From Oegoconia quadripuncta (lineage: Eukaryota > Arthropoda > Insecta > Lepidoptera > Autostichidae), in the NCBI GenBank assembly GCA_949316235.1, contig OX438743.1:36797242-36861241 (forward strand): a stretch of DNA of 64,000 bases, read 5' to 3'. Positions 45,445 through 55,078 of this stretch are shown one piece after another. Below the pieces are notes generated by a model. The model worked only from the letters and a program-made list of their open reading frames with translations, did no database searches and was not told where the DNA came from. The stretch's first letter is position 1. Each line of letters starts with the position of its first letter. Both the position numbers and the translations under genes were made by a program.

Positions 45445-45672
45445 AGTTGTATACGCCGATCTGCCTGTGAATATTGGCGTGGGCGGCGGCGGTGACGGGA
45501 AAGTTTTGAGGATCTGCTTCAGCTTCTCGCTGGTCTTAATGCAGCCGCAGGAGCGTCTCCACTTGTCGCCCTCGGACGGACTATGTGTGTAGTTATGGAG
45601 GGCTTTCAGAGGCTCCGTCAGCTTAGGGTCGTCAGTGACACGTGCTGAATGGAGATACGAGCATTTATCCAT
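45445..45672 (-). CDS. predicted first coding exon of an unrecognised minus-strand gene
   Basis: Seen: an ATG at 45672-45670 in a good context (caagATGg) opens 76 codons that run to a donor-like ACT|GTAAGG at 45444, leaving phase 0. Third positions are mostly G or C, unlike the AT-rich surroundings. The peptide begins MDKCSYLHSA, has a Cys pair (SCGCIK, about residues 41-46), a Lys-rich stretch (EKLKQILK) and a proline run (SPPPPTP, about 60-66). There is no signal peptide. An acceptor-like AG (atatag) lies just upstream at about 45683, so the 5' UTR may be split. The next predicted exon is 38802-38852, also phase 0, about 6.6 kb away. An RTE-type LINE remnant sits within 70 bp of the donor. 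Function is not recognised. The exon call is inference from open frame, codon bias and splice sites. Confidence 0.55.
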
Positions 45673-45702
45673 CTTGACACCTATATATTGATTTAAAATA
45701 GC

Positions 45703-45767
45703 CTTTTTTTTCTTGCACTACGGGCTAGCACTTGACCTCAATCACACCTGATGTTAAATGAAGATGC
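45703..45767 (-). repeat. SINE type C, 3' end
   Basis: T run, gcactacgggctagcacttg, acctcaatcacacctgatgt, aaatgaagatg. Confidence 0.6.
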
Positions 45768-45785
45768 CTTGATGATTTCTTTCTA

Positions 45786-45945
45786 ATGACAGTCGCTAGC
45801 TACCGCCACGTTATAAGTACAAACACCAGTGTTGATAGTCTTGTTAGCTCTGCAGTCTCCTCAATAAGTTGAGGGTCCCATTTAAGCACGCTTCCTCCTT
45901 CAGCTTGAATTTCACTTAACACCAGGTGTGATTGAGATCACCAGG
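45786..45945 (+). repeat. SINE type C fragment, inverted to its neighbour
   Basis: gtcgctagctaccgccacgt, gttgatagtcttgttagctc, cctcaataagttgagggtcc, cttcctccttcagcttgaat, accaggtgtgattgagatca. Diverged. Confidence 0.5.
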
Positions 45946-46162
45946 ATCTGCCGTAGCCTTCAGTAACTCCATTAGCGTAGGGTCATCTATTTTGAGTTCA
46001 ATTTTCTATTAGATGGTTTACTGTTGCCCGTTGCTGTTGTGTTTGAATAATTACCCTACATTAATTAGGACTCTAATAGTCGTTTTATACAGCCGATACT
46101 CAAAAGTCGGATCGCCGTTATCTGCAGAATCTATATCTATGGTATTTTTTATCTATTTACAT

Positions 46163-46745
46163 AAAAAAATATACTTGGACAGTGCCATCTAGTACCACAC
46201 TAAGCAACTAGGCTTGTAATTACGGATACCAGACGGCGGATATACTACACGAATGAGTGTAAATCATATTTGCGAAGTTCATTACTGCTATATACGTTAC
46301 GTAAAGTTTACTATTGCAACGTAGGTTATCGCGAAAGTTCTTTACTGCGATGTACGTTACTGCGAAAGGTTACCATTGCGACGTACGTTGTCGCGAAAGT
46401 TCTTTACTGCGATGACGTTACTGCGAAAGGTTACCATTGCGACGTACGTTGACGCGAAAGTTCTTTACTGCGATGTACGTTACTGCCAAAGTTTACCATT
46501 GCGACGTACGTTGCCGCGAAAGTTCTTTACTACTGAGAGATATATTATGTTTAATACTCGGTTTCGTTGGTATTAGAATACATTTTTTGTTTGTATTTGT
46601 AAATATATACATACTATAATTGCAAACATCCATATCTGGGGTACATATGTCCGTATCCATGATACAAATATATGCCCCTAGCGGGATTCGAACCCACGAC
46701 TTCTAGACACAGCAGTCATAGTATCTAACCACTACACCAATTGGT
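46163..46745 (-). repeat. SINE type A split by a satellite-like array
   Basis: The 3' half (cagtgccatctagtaccaca, ggcttgtaattacggatacc, gatatactacacgaat) lies at 46163-46256. The head half (aaacatccatatctggggta, gcgggattcgaacccacgac, taaccactacaccaattgg) lies at about 46615-46745. Between them are the tandem array 46272-46537 and about 75 bases of other sequence. Confidence 0.68.
46272..46537. repeat. tandem array of about 62-bp dimers (two diverged 31-bp monomers)
   Basis: Monomer A, gcgaaagttctttactgcga + tgtacgttact, alternates with monomer B, gcgaaaggttaccattgcga + cgtacgttgtc, for about four and a half dimers. The first dimer is the most diverged, and dimers two to four differ at only a few positions. 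Several overlapping open frames cross it because the unit lacks stops; I do not regard them as genes. Confidence 0.78.
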
Positions 46746-46847
46746 GGCGATTGTTGTGGTCGTGCAGAGCGAGAGTTCATAATTTAACATTTCGCATCCA
46801 CTGCTGGACATAAGCATCGCTAAAGTCAAGCCTATATAATATAATAT

Positions 46848-46942
46848 TATACGATACGATACGATATGATATGATATGATATGATATGATATGATACGAT
46901 ACGATACGATACTATACGATACGATACGATACGATATGATAA
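46848..46942. repeat. (GATAC/GATAT)n pentanucleotide microsatellite
   Basis: About eighteen pentamers in blocks: gatac, then gatat, then gatac again, then gatat, with one act variant. The blocks suggest repeated slippage or unequal exchange. Confidence 0.8.
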
Positions 46943-47127
46943 ATATAATAACTATAACAGTTATAGGGCTTGACTTGCTACTATAGTTACTAGTTGTGCA
47001 TAAAATAAATTATTGATGCCGAATTCAGTAGCACTCATATGTCTGTCGATTAGTTCTTTCTTACCTCCAGTGCATTACTATTAAAGTTAAGATGTTTAAG
47101 AATATAGTAATATATAATATAATAATA

Positions 47128-47347
47128 TATACGTAAACTAGTTTTCCGTCCGCGGCTTCGCCTGCATTGAATAACTTTATCGCGGAAATTTGTTTATGCC
47201 GCCGGAATTATTCACGACATATCCTATGTTTTAGTTCAGGGTATGTTCTACCTATATACCAAATTTCACCTAAATCCGTTCATCCGTTTCGCCGTGATTG
47301 AGCAAACAAACTAACAAACATCCAAACTTTCGTATTTATAATATTAG
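47128..47347 (+). repeat. RTE-type LINE/SINE tail
   Basis: actagttttccgtccgcggc, ttcgcctgcattgaataact, atcctatgttttagttcagg, caaatttcacctaaatccgt, ttcgccgtgattgagcaaac, atccaaactttcgtatttat, aatattagt. Three related copies occur in this window. Confidence 0.72.
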
Positions 47348-47879
47348 TTACATTAGACTTCGGTGCATGGGGTCGACGGTCGACATGTGCTGTGCAATTC
47401 GTGGATACAGAACGCCTGGGCATTTCAGAACTTTACAACTTTACAGAGTTTAAGTTAGTATTACTAATTAATTGGAATAAGAATGTGCAACTGAAGATTT
47501 TGAACTTACAATATGCTAGTCCTCTAGAACCTTTGCCAACCATAGCTGTAAAACAATATTAAAAATGAATACGCACTTTTCCAAAAACATAGACTTGATA
47601 GTTAATATACTACTACTGTAACTACACATAGAAAGAAAAATTGGTTAATTATTCAGCGTCTTTGCCATAATTCTGACGATAGTGGTCGATTTATTTGCCA
47701 ACCGATTCCCGAAGCCTGCAGCGCAAAAGCAAAAACAAGTAAAATTTGTTACGTATACAGGTAGGTAGGTAACTCTTAATTGTTACGGAAATATCCACGT
47801 CGAAGTTCTAGAGGCTCTCTGTGATGTAACAATAAGCAGCATATATGGTTTCGACACGTAAAAAGAACAGAACTAACCC

Positions 47880-48092
47880 ATCTGTTCCCGTGGATGGGTG
47901 ACGTAAAAGGCGACGTAAAAGGAATTATCACCAAAAACCATTTAGACTTACACATTTTAACGGCGATGGGCTCACCCCCTATCACGTGTGCAGTTCCGTT
48001 TATTTCGTAAAGTGAACGATGGATGTTGTTTCAAGCATTAAACTTTTCATTTTTGGAACACCCAAATTACACCCCATTTGGATAAATAAATA
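47880..48092. repeat. LINE 3'-UTR scrap next to the unclassified repeat of 12728-12895
   Basis: cccgtggatgggtgacgtaa, aaggcgacgt is a LINE UTR motif. It is followed by cacgtgtgcagttccgttta, ttcgtaaagtgaacgatgga, tgttgtttcaagcattaaac, shared with 12728 and 32420-32480. Confidence 0.4.
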
Positions 48093-48668
48093 CCCCATTT
48101 GGATAAATAAATTAATTTGCACAAACACACAGCGCCATCTAGGTCCACAGTAAGCATCTAGGCTTGTGTTATGTCGTCGCATCGGGCCCTGTCGCGCCTC
48201 ATACCGCTCGCTGATCGCGGTGTGGGGCTCGACAGTGCTCCCGCGAAGGGCGCGCTAGCCTTGTGAGGGGAGGCGGGGCGGGGGACGACCTGGAGCCGCT
48301 TATGCGTTCCCAGGTCCTCCCTACTGCCGAGGAAGGTCGCCGAGGGGTTTTAGTGGGTAGTCCCGCTCCTGTCATTGGAGCGGGGAGTCCCACATATCCC
48401 CGTCGCTGCCCCACAGCGGCGGGTCGAATGCGTAAACGTATTTCCCCTCGAAAAAAAAAAAAAAAAAAAAAAAGGCTTGTGTTATGGATACCAGATGGTT
48501 GATAAACTACACAAATACATTTTTTTTTTGTAAATAAATACATGTATAAATGAAAAACATCCATAACTCGGGAACACATGTCTGTATTCATCATACAAAC
48601 ATATGCCCCTAGCGGGATTCAAACCCGCGACCATTTGGTATAGTAGCAGAGTTTCTAACCACTAGGTC
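48093..48668 (-). repeat. SINE type A interrupted by an R1-type insertion
   Basis: Tail half 48093-48173 (acagcgccatctaggtccac, taggcttgtgttatg) and head half 48473-48668 (ggataccagatggttgataa, catccataactcgggaacac, gcgggattcaaacccgcgac, tttctaaccacta). The missing middle is the insert 48174-48472. Confidence 0.78.
48174..48472 (+). mobile_element. R1-clade LINE 3' UTR, 5'-truncated, with 14-bp target duplication
   Basis: GC-rich 299-bp insert ending tatttcccctcg plus about 22 A, bracketed by aggcttgtgttatg (48160-48173 and 48473-48486). It contains ggggttttagtgggtagtcc and gagtcccacatatcccc. The same ggttttagtgggt ... gtcccacata block is in the 3' UTR of the element at 58784-60084, which encodes a recognisable R1-type C-terminus. 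No coding sequence remains. Confidence 0.8.
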
Positions 48669-49496
48669 GTCAATAAATAAATAAAATCATTTATTTTAGG
48701 ATTAGACCCATATATAAAGATCGTGGCTTAATGTATGTAAAAATCAAGTACTATATTAATTCTGTGATCAAGTGCTAATTCAAGAAATCGTAAAATTCTT
48801 AGAAATTATGAAAAATTAGGTGGGTCCCACTGGGGCTCAGCCTGTGTCAAAGAAAATATATATGCTCCTGTGTCGTGGCTGAGGACCTGTACAAGGTTGT
48901 GACATACGTTATGACAGGTGGCAACTGTATGATAGAACAGTAGGTGTGAAAGATCGATTGTTGACAACCGACACTATACAAGAAATTTGAATTATTTACC
49001 TATTATCATAAAAAATTCTTGATGTACTTAAAATCTTACATTAATAAACTATTGCCGATTGCTTAGTTAGTACACATAGCACAAATGATTTTGAAAAACA
49101 CACAAAATAAACAACATAGAATACAAAATTGACAATTGCGACGTGACACTATCCGTGAGATTTTCTAAATGACGTTTTAAATTACTTTTTCATAATTTTA
49201 ACGCTGAAATTAAGTATTCAAATAGATTTTACAGTAACATAGAATCTTCATGGTTAGTGTATGGATTTTATAGAGATTTTCAACGGTTTGAAGTCATATC
49301 TACCTAACGGTGGTCACAGTATTGCAATGTCCTTGTAGAACTGTGCGGTAGCCGGTGGTATAAATACCACAAACATTTATTTTTCCTTGTGTAAATCTGA
49401 GATACCGTTGGAGTTTGACAGACTTCCGAAAAATAATTATAATATATAACTTAATAGATCTAACGGCGCAAATATGCCCGCCTAAGTAGAGATCTC

Positions 49497-49955
49497 AGCT
49501 GGGCTCATCAGTGTGTGTTGCCAGTGACGACTTATGGAAAAGAAACGTATTCGTTCACTATGGGCCTAATAAGAAAGCTCAAGGTCACAGCAAGGGAAAA
49601 GCAGAGAGCTATGCTCGGAGTCTCCCTGCGGGATCGAATCAAAAATAAGGAGATCCGCAGGAGAAACATTGTGACCGATATAGCCCGAAGAATTGCTAAA
49701 CTTAAGTGGCAGTGGGCGGGGCACATTGCTCGTAGGACTGACGGTCGTTGGGGCGGAAAGGTTCTTGGTGGCGACCACGCACCGGAAGACGCAGCGTAGG
49801 CAGGCCCCCCACGAGGTGGACCGACGATTTGGTAAAGATCGCGGAAAGTCGCTGGATACGGGCAGCGAAGAACGATCGTTATGGAGATCTTTGAGGGGAG
49901 CCTGTGTCCAGCAGTGGACGTGTTTCGGCTGATATGATGATGATGAAGTCGAGAT
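49497..49955 (+). pseudogene. RTE-type LINE, C-terminal end, frameshifted
   Basis: Frame one: LPVTTYGKETYSFT, MGLIRKLKVTAREKQRAMLG, VSLRDRIKNKEIRRRNIV, KWQWAGHIARRTDGRWGGKV. Then a shift at about 49775 into RTGRRSVGRPPTRWTDD, KIAESRWIRAAKNDR, and a second shift into RGACVQQWTCFG. It ends with gtccagcagtggacgtgttt and a (GAT)n tail. This block order is that of insect RTE endonuclease/reverse-transcriptase C-termini. The RT core is absent; the two frameshifts mark it as dead. Confidence 0.8.
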
Positions 49956-50172
49956 CATATGTTTTGCACCATTTGGGTAGAGACCCTCCGGCCAGGGCCA
50001 TAGTGACCGCTTAAAACCGCTTCCAGCAGTAATCCGCGCGCTAGGACGAAGCCTCGCATGGCCAGACGGCTGATCACTACTTAGCACAAAGGGTGAGCCT
50101 CGTTCAACGCGGAAATGCCGCCATACTTTTCGGGACCCTTCCGGTCGTGCACGACCTGGAACAAATTTTTTA
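49956..50172. other. GC-rich unclassified segment
   Basis: gggtagagaccctccggcca, gccagacggctgatcactac, gttcaacgcggaaatgccgc. The minus strand is open across this segment (MNKKFVPGRARPEGSRKVW) and continues antisense through the RTE remnant. It looks like a dispersed repeat, but I cannot assign it. Confidence 0.3.
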
Positions 50173-50424
50173 TTCATAATTGTTGGAACAAATGGTTTTA
50201 CCTACTTAGTTAATTCATTTAAGGTATTCTTTAGTTGGTCCAGTTTTGATATTATCTATAGATTTCTTACCCGATAAATTAATACTTTATAATTATACAA
50301 CTTATTCATAGTCTTTAATTGCATATTACATGGTAATAAAAGATCTTACAAATACATGTAATTTGATGTTTTCTTACTTGATAACTACTTAATAACTACT
50401 TAGCTGAGTGGAATAATAAAGTAT

Positions 50425-50553
50425 CGCGAATATGTTTAATATGTTTATCCCGCGGGAACTACTCACTACATCGGGGTTAAAAATATCCTATGTCTTAATC
50501 CAGGGTATTTTCTACCTATATACCAAATTTCATCCAAATCCGTTCAATCGGTT
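50425..50553 (+). repeat. RTE-type tail, partial
   Basis: tatcccgcgggaactactca, atcctatgtcttaatccagg, gtattttctacctatatacc, aaatttcatccaaatccgtt. Matches 47128-47347 and 61655-61918. Confidence 0.62.
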
Positions 50554-50978
50554 CTATATTTAATCATACAGGGCTATTTTAGATGACTAATAGTAGCATG
50601 CTGACTATTTAAGGTGTAGGGACCATCAGCAGTTCTCTAAATGGACAGTCTAGACAAGAGGGTCATTATATAGAACTGCGATTGGTACAGTTTGAATAAG
50701 CATAACTCTACCATGACGCTGACTGTACCTATGTATTTTGGTGTTGAGCATTTTGGAGGATTCCGTTTTGCATATAAAAGATAAGATAATTTATGTATTA
50801 AAACAATGATAATTTCTCTTGAACAGAATTGCACAAAAAGAAGATAAGTAACTAGTTCCTTATACCTATCAAAATGGAAGCGTTGGTCCCCTGACTCCCA
50901 AACTAGGTGAGAACCTGAGCCTTGGGAGTTCGTGCTCCTCCTCACAAACTTTATTCTCATCTCACAGCTCAAACTATA

Positions 50979-51789
50979 CAGGGCGTCCCAAAGTTATGGG
51001 ACATGAAGGGGAAGTACCTTAAATATCGTAGATAGTGAATTTTGCTCAAAGAAGACTTTATGTTATTTTTAAAAGTTAGTAATTCTGCATTCATAGATTT
51101 TCTAAAAATTATTTGCTTCGGCTGGGAATCGAACCGACTCAAATGTGAAAAAAAAAACACCCTACTTTTATGATGCCAATCGAAAGAATAGCTAAAAAAT
51201 AATAACTCTGCCTAAGTAACATAGTATTTTAAAAGAAAGGAACAACGTGAAATTAATCATTTTAATCAAATAAAAAACATACATGAAACTGCCGTAGTCA
51301 ATTAAGTAGGTATTTTTTTGTAAATAAACGTATTGAAATACAAGTTTTATCATTTCATCTACACGTGCACTTATAATAAGGAAAACTATGTTAGTACCTA
51401 TTTTATGAAGTGGGTACTTATTTACGAATAATCAATGCTATCTTTGGAATGATAATATCGCTACTTTTCGAACGTCGTCGGCAATAAATAACTTTCTTGA
51501 AATTTGACTCAATCATTTTATGTTGTTCCTTTCTTTTAAAATACTATGTTACTTAGGCAGAGTTATTATTTTTTAGCTATTCTTTCGATTGGCATCATAA
51601 AAGTAGGGTGTTTTTTTTTTCACATTTAAGTCGGTTCGATTCCCAGCCGAAGCAAGTAATTTTTAGAAAATCTATGAATGCAGAATTACTAACTTTTAAA
51701 AATAACATAAAGTCTTCTTTGAGCAAAATTCACTATCTACAATATTTAAGGTACTTCCCCTTCATGTCCCATAACTTTGGGACGCCCTG
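50979..51789. mobile_element. TA-flanked foldback element with 268-bp terminal inverted repeats
   Basis: Left arm 50979-51246 and right arm 51522-51789 are inverted copies differing at about three positions by eye; the 275-bp interior is AT-rich with no ORF of note. Ends are cagggcgtcccaaagttatg and its reverse. The flanks TA at 50977-50978 and 51790-51791 fit Tc1/mariner-type target choice. Each arm carries ggttcgattcccagccgaag, a good pol III B-box match. Both arms show the same open frame (MFFFSHLSRFDSQPKQ) because they are copies; I do not call it a gene. Confidence 0.82.
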
Positions 51790-51892
51790 TATATGCAGTA
51801 ATAATTGTATCAGAAAATAAACACTTTGCCCTTGGCATGTACTTAAATAAATATATTAAAAAAATATATTTTCCTCTTTCTCAGGAACATGT

Positions 51893-51965
51893 TTTTTTTT
51901 GTTTTTATGCATGACGGGTTTGTACTTGACCTCAATCACACCCGATATCATCTGACCTGATGTCG
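51893..51965 (-). repeat. SINE type C, 3' end
   Basis: T run, atgcatgacgggtttgtact, tgacctcaatcacacccgat. Confidence 0.58.
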
Positions 51966-52825
51966 ATATCAAGTGGAAATTTTTATATCAAATACTAGGG
52001 TCTATCCCACATAACCGTCGCGCCGTCCCCCAGTTACCCCGCGAAAAAAAGGGTCTGTAAGCTGTCATTCTCGATAGGCAAAGAATGCAACCTCTGGCGC
52101 CGTCAATTCTTGGATAGATATACTAGTGGCATTTTGAAACCAGTGCTTTAGTGCTCTGGAACCCTCCAGGTTGAAGCTGAAAACAGTTCTACGACAGATG
52201 AGTCTGCACCTCCCCATTGTCTAACATTGACAACCTTGTTTCATCAGTGGATTTCCATCATACCGGTCTAAGACCCCATGTCTCTAACTAAACACAGACG
52301 AGTCCACATCGTATGTTCTAATAAACGATTACGCACAACTGTCACAGATTTTACTGCTTTCTCGGTACTTTTCTTTACAATAGACTAAATTTTATACATT
52401 TCCCCTATGACATAGACTAATAAACGCAATGAATAACATAGCATGTAAAAAAACAGTACAAAACTGGTTGAAAAATAAGACCTACCGAGATACAGAAAAC
52501 TTACTAAAAGTAGTTATCTCTACTAGTAGGCTCTAATGTCACAGCGCCTATAACCACGTACATTGTTCAATTATTTATTTGTGTTATTTGAAAACAATCT
52601 TTTCGTTTTTATGTTTGTATTAGCTCAAAATCGATGCCTAAGATACAGATAAAACGCTTAGCTAATTTAGGCACACTGATATGATTAATTGGCAAATTTA
52701 AGCAAAATTATTCAAAATTACTTTAAATAACGTATAATTAAGATTTCTTTGTTTTGTTTTGTTTTGCTACGCCCAATTTGTATTTAGATAAGTTTATACA
52801 GAAATAAATTATATCTTTATCTTTT
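51966..52825. other. AT-rich stretch, nothing recognised
   Basis: 52000-52330 is GC-richer (gcgccgtcccccagttaccc) but has no open frame or known repeat signature. The rest is AT-rich. Confidence 0.35.
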
Positions 52826-52923
52826 ATCAATCAATCAATCAAATACGCTTTATTGTTTAAATAAGGAAGGTACATTTAAATATCTTATAGAAACTACAAA
52901 TTAGGCGGCCTTATATCTTTAAG
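52826..52923 (-). repeat. LINE 3' end with (TCAA)n tail
   Basis: atcaatcaatcaatcaaata, cgctttattgtttaaataag, gaaggtacatttaaatatct, tagaaactacaaattaggcg. Nearly identical to the reverse of 10310-10396. Confidence 0.68.
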
Positions 52924-53591
52924 AAACTTCTTATAAAACATTATGATATTCCAACCCAAAATAAGTGAAACTCTTTATAACATACATATACTTATACTTT
53001 TCATTCACACCACTATTCACAGGGTAATTCGTTCGGCTAATGTTCGCATTAGCAAGAATACCACTACTTTGTCACTTAGTAAATAAAGCCTTTTGTAGTT
53101 TAATAGTATTTTAAGTGGGTAAAAATAACAAATAACGGTCTACAAACTTTACTTTATAATAATTTGACCCAGTTATGCTAAAATTCGCACACAACTTTAC
53201 ATACATGACGACAATTACCTACTATTTTTAGACCTTGCTTTAAATTTTAGAAATACTTATTAAATCTCCGGTCAAGTGCGAGTAGAACTCGCTCTCTGAC
53301 GAATTCATACCCAACATCTTCACTGAAACATGTAAATATAGTTACGTACCTAGACGATGTATTAAACAAGAATGCAAAATTAAATTAATTTGGTTTCTTG
53401 ATTATTCCATGTAACAATTAGAAATTATTTTTGTCCTTCAAGCCAGATGCTAAATTTCAAGATACTAAGTCAATACCTAAACCTTATAGGTTTTAGTAAT
53501 AATCAGGCACTATGTCTCTTAGTAAGGGATTTTTTAAGAGTTTCATTGAGTACGAAACTTATTTTTTCTTACAGAACTACTGGCTACCTAC
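52924..53591. other. AT-rich stretch, nothing recognised
   Basis: Only short AT-driven open frames. Confidence 0.35.
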
Positions 53592-53816
53592 TGTACCTAC
53601 TGGCTACCTGGCTAGCTACCACCATCTTATCTAAATCTGCCGCCAAGCAGCAATGTTAATAGCATTGTTGTGTTCCGGTTGTCAGAGATAAGATAGCCAG
53701 TCCCCCAAAAGTGTTGGGGGTTTTATGGGTCAGTACGCTTCCACCTTCGACCTCATCTTCACTTCACATCAGGTGTGATTGAGGTCAAGTACGAACCCGT
53801 CGTTCATAAAAAAAAA
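53592..53816 (+). repeat. SINE type C, head-truncated, with poly(A)
   Basis: ctggctagctaccaccatct, tatctaaatctgccgccaag, cattgttgtgttccggttgt, cagtacgcttccaccttcga, aggtgtgattgaggtcaagt, then A9. Confidence 0.75.
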
Positions 53817-53843
53817 ACTACGGAAAAGGCTGTTTCTAGTCAA

Positions 53844-54105
53844 GACGACCGATTGGTGTAGTGGATAGTGACCCTTTCAGCGAAACCAACGGTTGCGGGT
53901 TCGAATCCCGCCACCGTTGGTTTCGCCACCATCTAGTTCCACTAGCATAGTAGTGATGAATATGAACATTTATTCCGGAGTCGTGGATGTTTATATAAAT
54001 ATTTATGTATGTTTATCCGTTATCTAGTATCCATAGTACAAGCTTTGCTTAGTTTGGGACTAGATGATTGGTGTAAGTGTCCGAAATATTTATTATTATT
54101 ATTTA
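53844..54105 (+). repeat. SINE type B with local rearrangement behind the head
   Basis: gacgaccgattggtgtagtg, cgggttcgaatcccgcc, then an extra ccgttggtttcgccaccatc, tagttccactagcatag before the normal gatgaatatgaacatttatt body and TTA tail. Confidence 0.75.
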
Positions 54106-54305
54106 TTTCCAAAAAAAAATATGGTCAATACGTTTGTATGGAATCGGGCTACGCTGTTATTAATTCTTATGTGGTATTGCTATTTATACGTCTGGGGGAA
54201 AAGCTGATTTTGAGATGCATCAGCGCAGCGCCTCACATGAGGCCGAATCTGAACCTCGTATTGCAACAGTTCTTGGTATGACATGAAGCACCGATTCACT
54301 CTATA

Positions 54306-54701
54306 CAGGGTGAAATTGAATTCGTATAATTCCTCGTTACTGGTACTCCACTCCTGATCACGAACAACTTTCCCCGAGGATACATAGTCGAATTCGATCA
54401 AAAATTTTCGGTTACCCATACAAAGTAAACCATTCTGAAACCACCATTAGTACGGTAGCCAAACATTTTTCGGCTGAATATGGCTGTGGTTCCTATTGGA
54501 AAGTTGTTCTTAATCATCAGTGGAGTCACCAGCCGAAAATTGTCGGGCTTCCATACTAAAGTTTATTTCAGCATGGTTTACTATGTAAAGTAATCGAAAA
54601 TTTTTTGATCGAATTCGACTATGGTTCCTCGGGGAAAGTTGTTTGTAATCAAAATCGGCGTCACCAGTTAATGGGAATTACACGAATTCAAATACACTCT
54701 G
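54306..54701. mobile_element. TA-flanked MITE, 396 bp (cagggtgaaatt family)
   Basis: Starts cagggtgaaattgaattcgt and ends acgaattcaaatacactctg. Inverted arms include actccactcctgatcacgaa against ttgtaatcaaaatcggcgtc. It is flanked by TA at 54304-54305 and 54702-54703. It shares ends with 34150-34393, but its interior has a second nested inversion (tcggctgaatatggctgtgg). Confidence 0.72.
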
Positions 54702-54715
54702 TATCTCTCTTCAAT

Positions 54716-54990
54716 TTAAGAGTTATGCTCTTGTCGGTGGAGTATTGACCACGTCTCTCTACTTTCCGCCCTCGATTTAACCTCTTGGTACGACACGACA
54801 TTCACCTCTTCTTTCACTTGGTCAAAGTAATTACGCCTAGGTCTTCCCCTTCCTCTCTTTCCTTCTATCTTTCCCTCAATTATGTTCTTCAGAAAAATAT
54901 CGTGTCGTATCAAGTGACTTCATCTTTCCTCTTCGGTTCTCAACTGTATAACACTCCAAAAATTTTTAGAAGCCATTTTGGCTTTGCCGT
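54716..54990 (-). pseudogene. LINE reverse-transcriptase C-terminal fragment
   Basis: Minus strand: LIRHDIFLKNIIEGKIEGKR, GRGRPRRNYFDQVKEEVNVV, SYQEVKSRAESRETWSIL, HRQEHNS and a stop. Same block as 16288-16495. It abuts the MITE at 54306-54701 with 14 bases between. Confidence 0.68.
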
Positions 54991-55037
54991 CCACATGCTG
55001 TAGTGATTGGAATTGTTCACGTCATGTAATGCATCTT

Positions 55038-55078
55038 TTTCTTTATGGAGAACGGGTTCGCACTTGACCTCAATCAAT
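55038..55078 (-). repeat. SINE type C, 3' scrap
   Basis: atggagaacgggttcgcact, tgacctcaatcaata. Confidence 0.42.

Noticed and set aside
46272..46537. CRISPR array
   Set aside because: Units are contiguous with no unique spacers, and the setting is eukaryotic; it is a tandem repeat.
46270..46619. Three overlapping ORFs in the 46.3-46.6 kb array
   Set aside because: Open only because the 62-bp unit lacks stops. No start context, and the same DNA is open in several frames.
48199..48594. 131-codon minus-strand ORF
   Set aside because: Crosses from a SINE through poly(A) into the R1-type 3' UTR; a junction artefact.
49566..50177. 203-codon minus-strand ORF
   Set aside because: Its first half overlaps antisense to a recognisable RTE C-terminus on the plus strand. 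The remainder is GC-rich repeat-like DNA, so the frame is probably a shadow.
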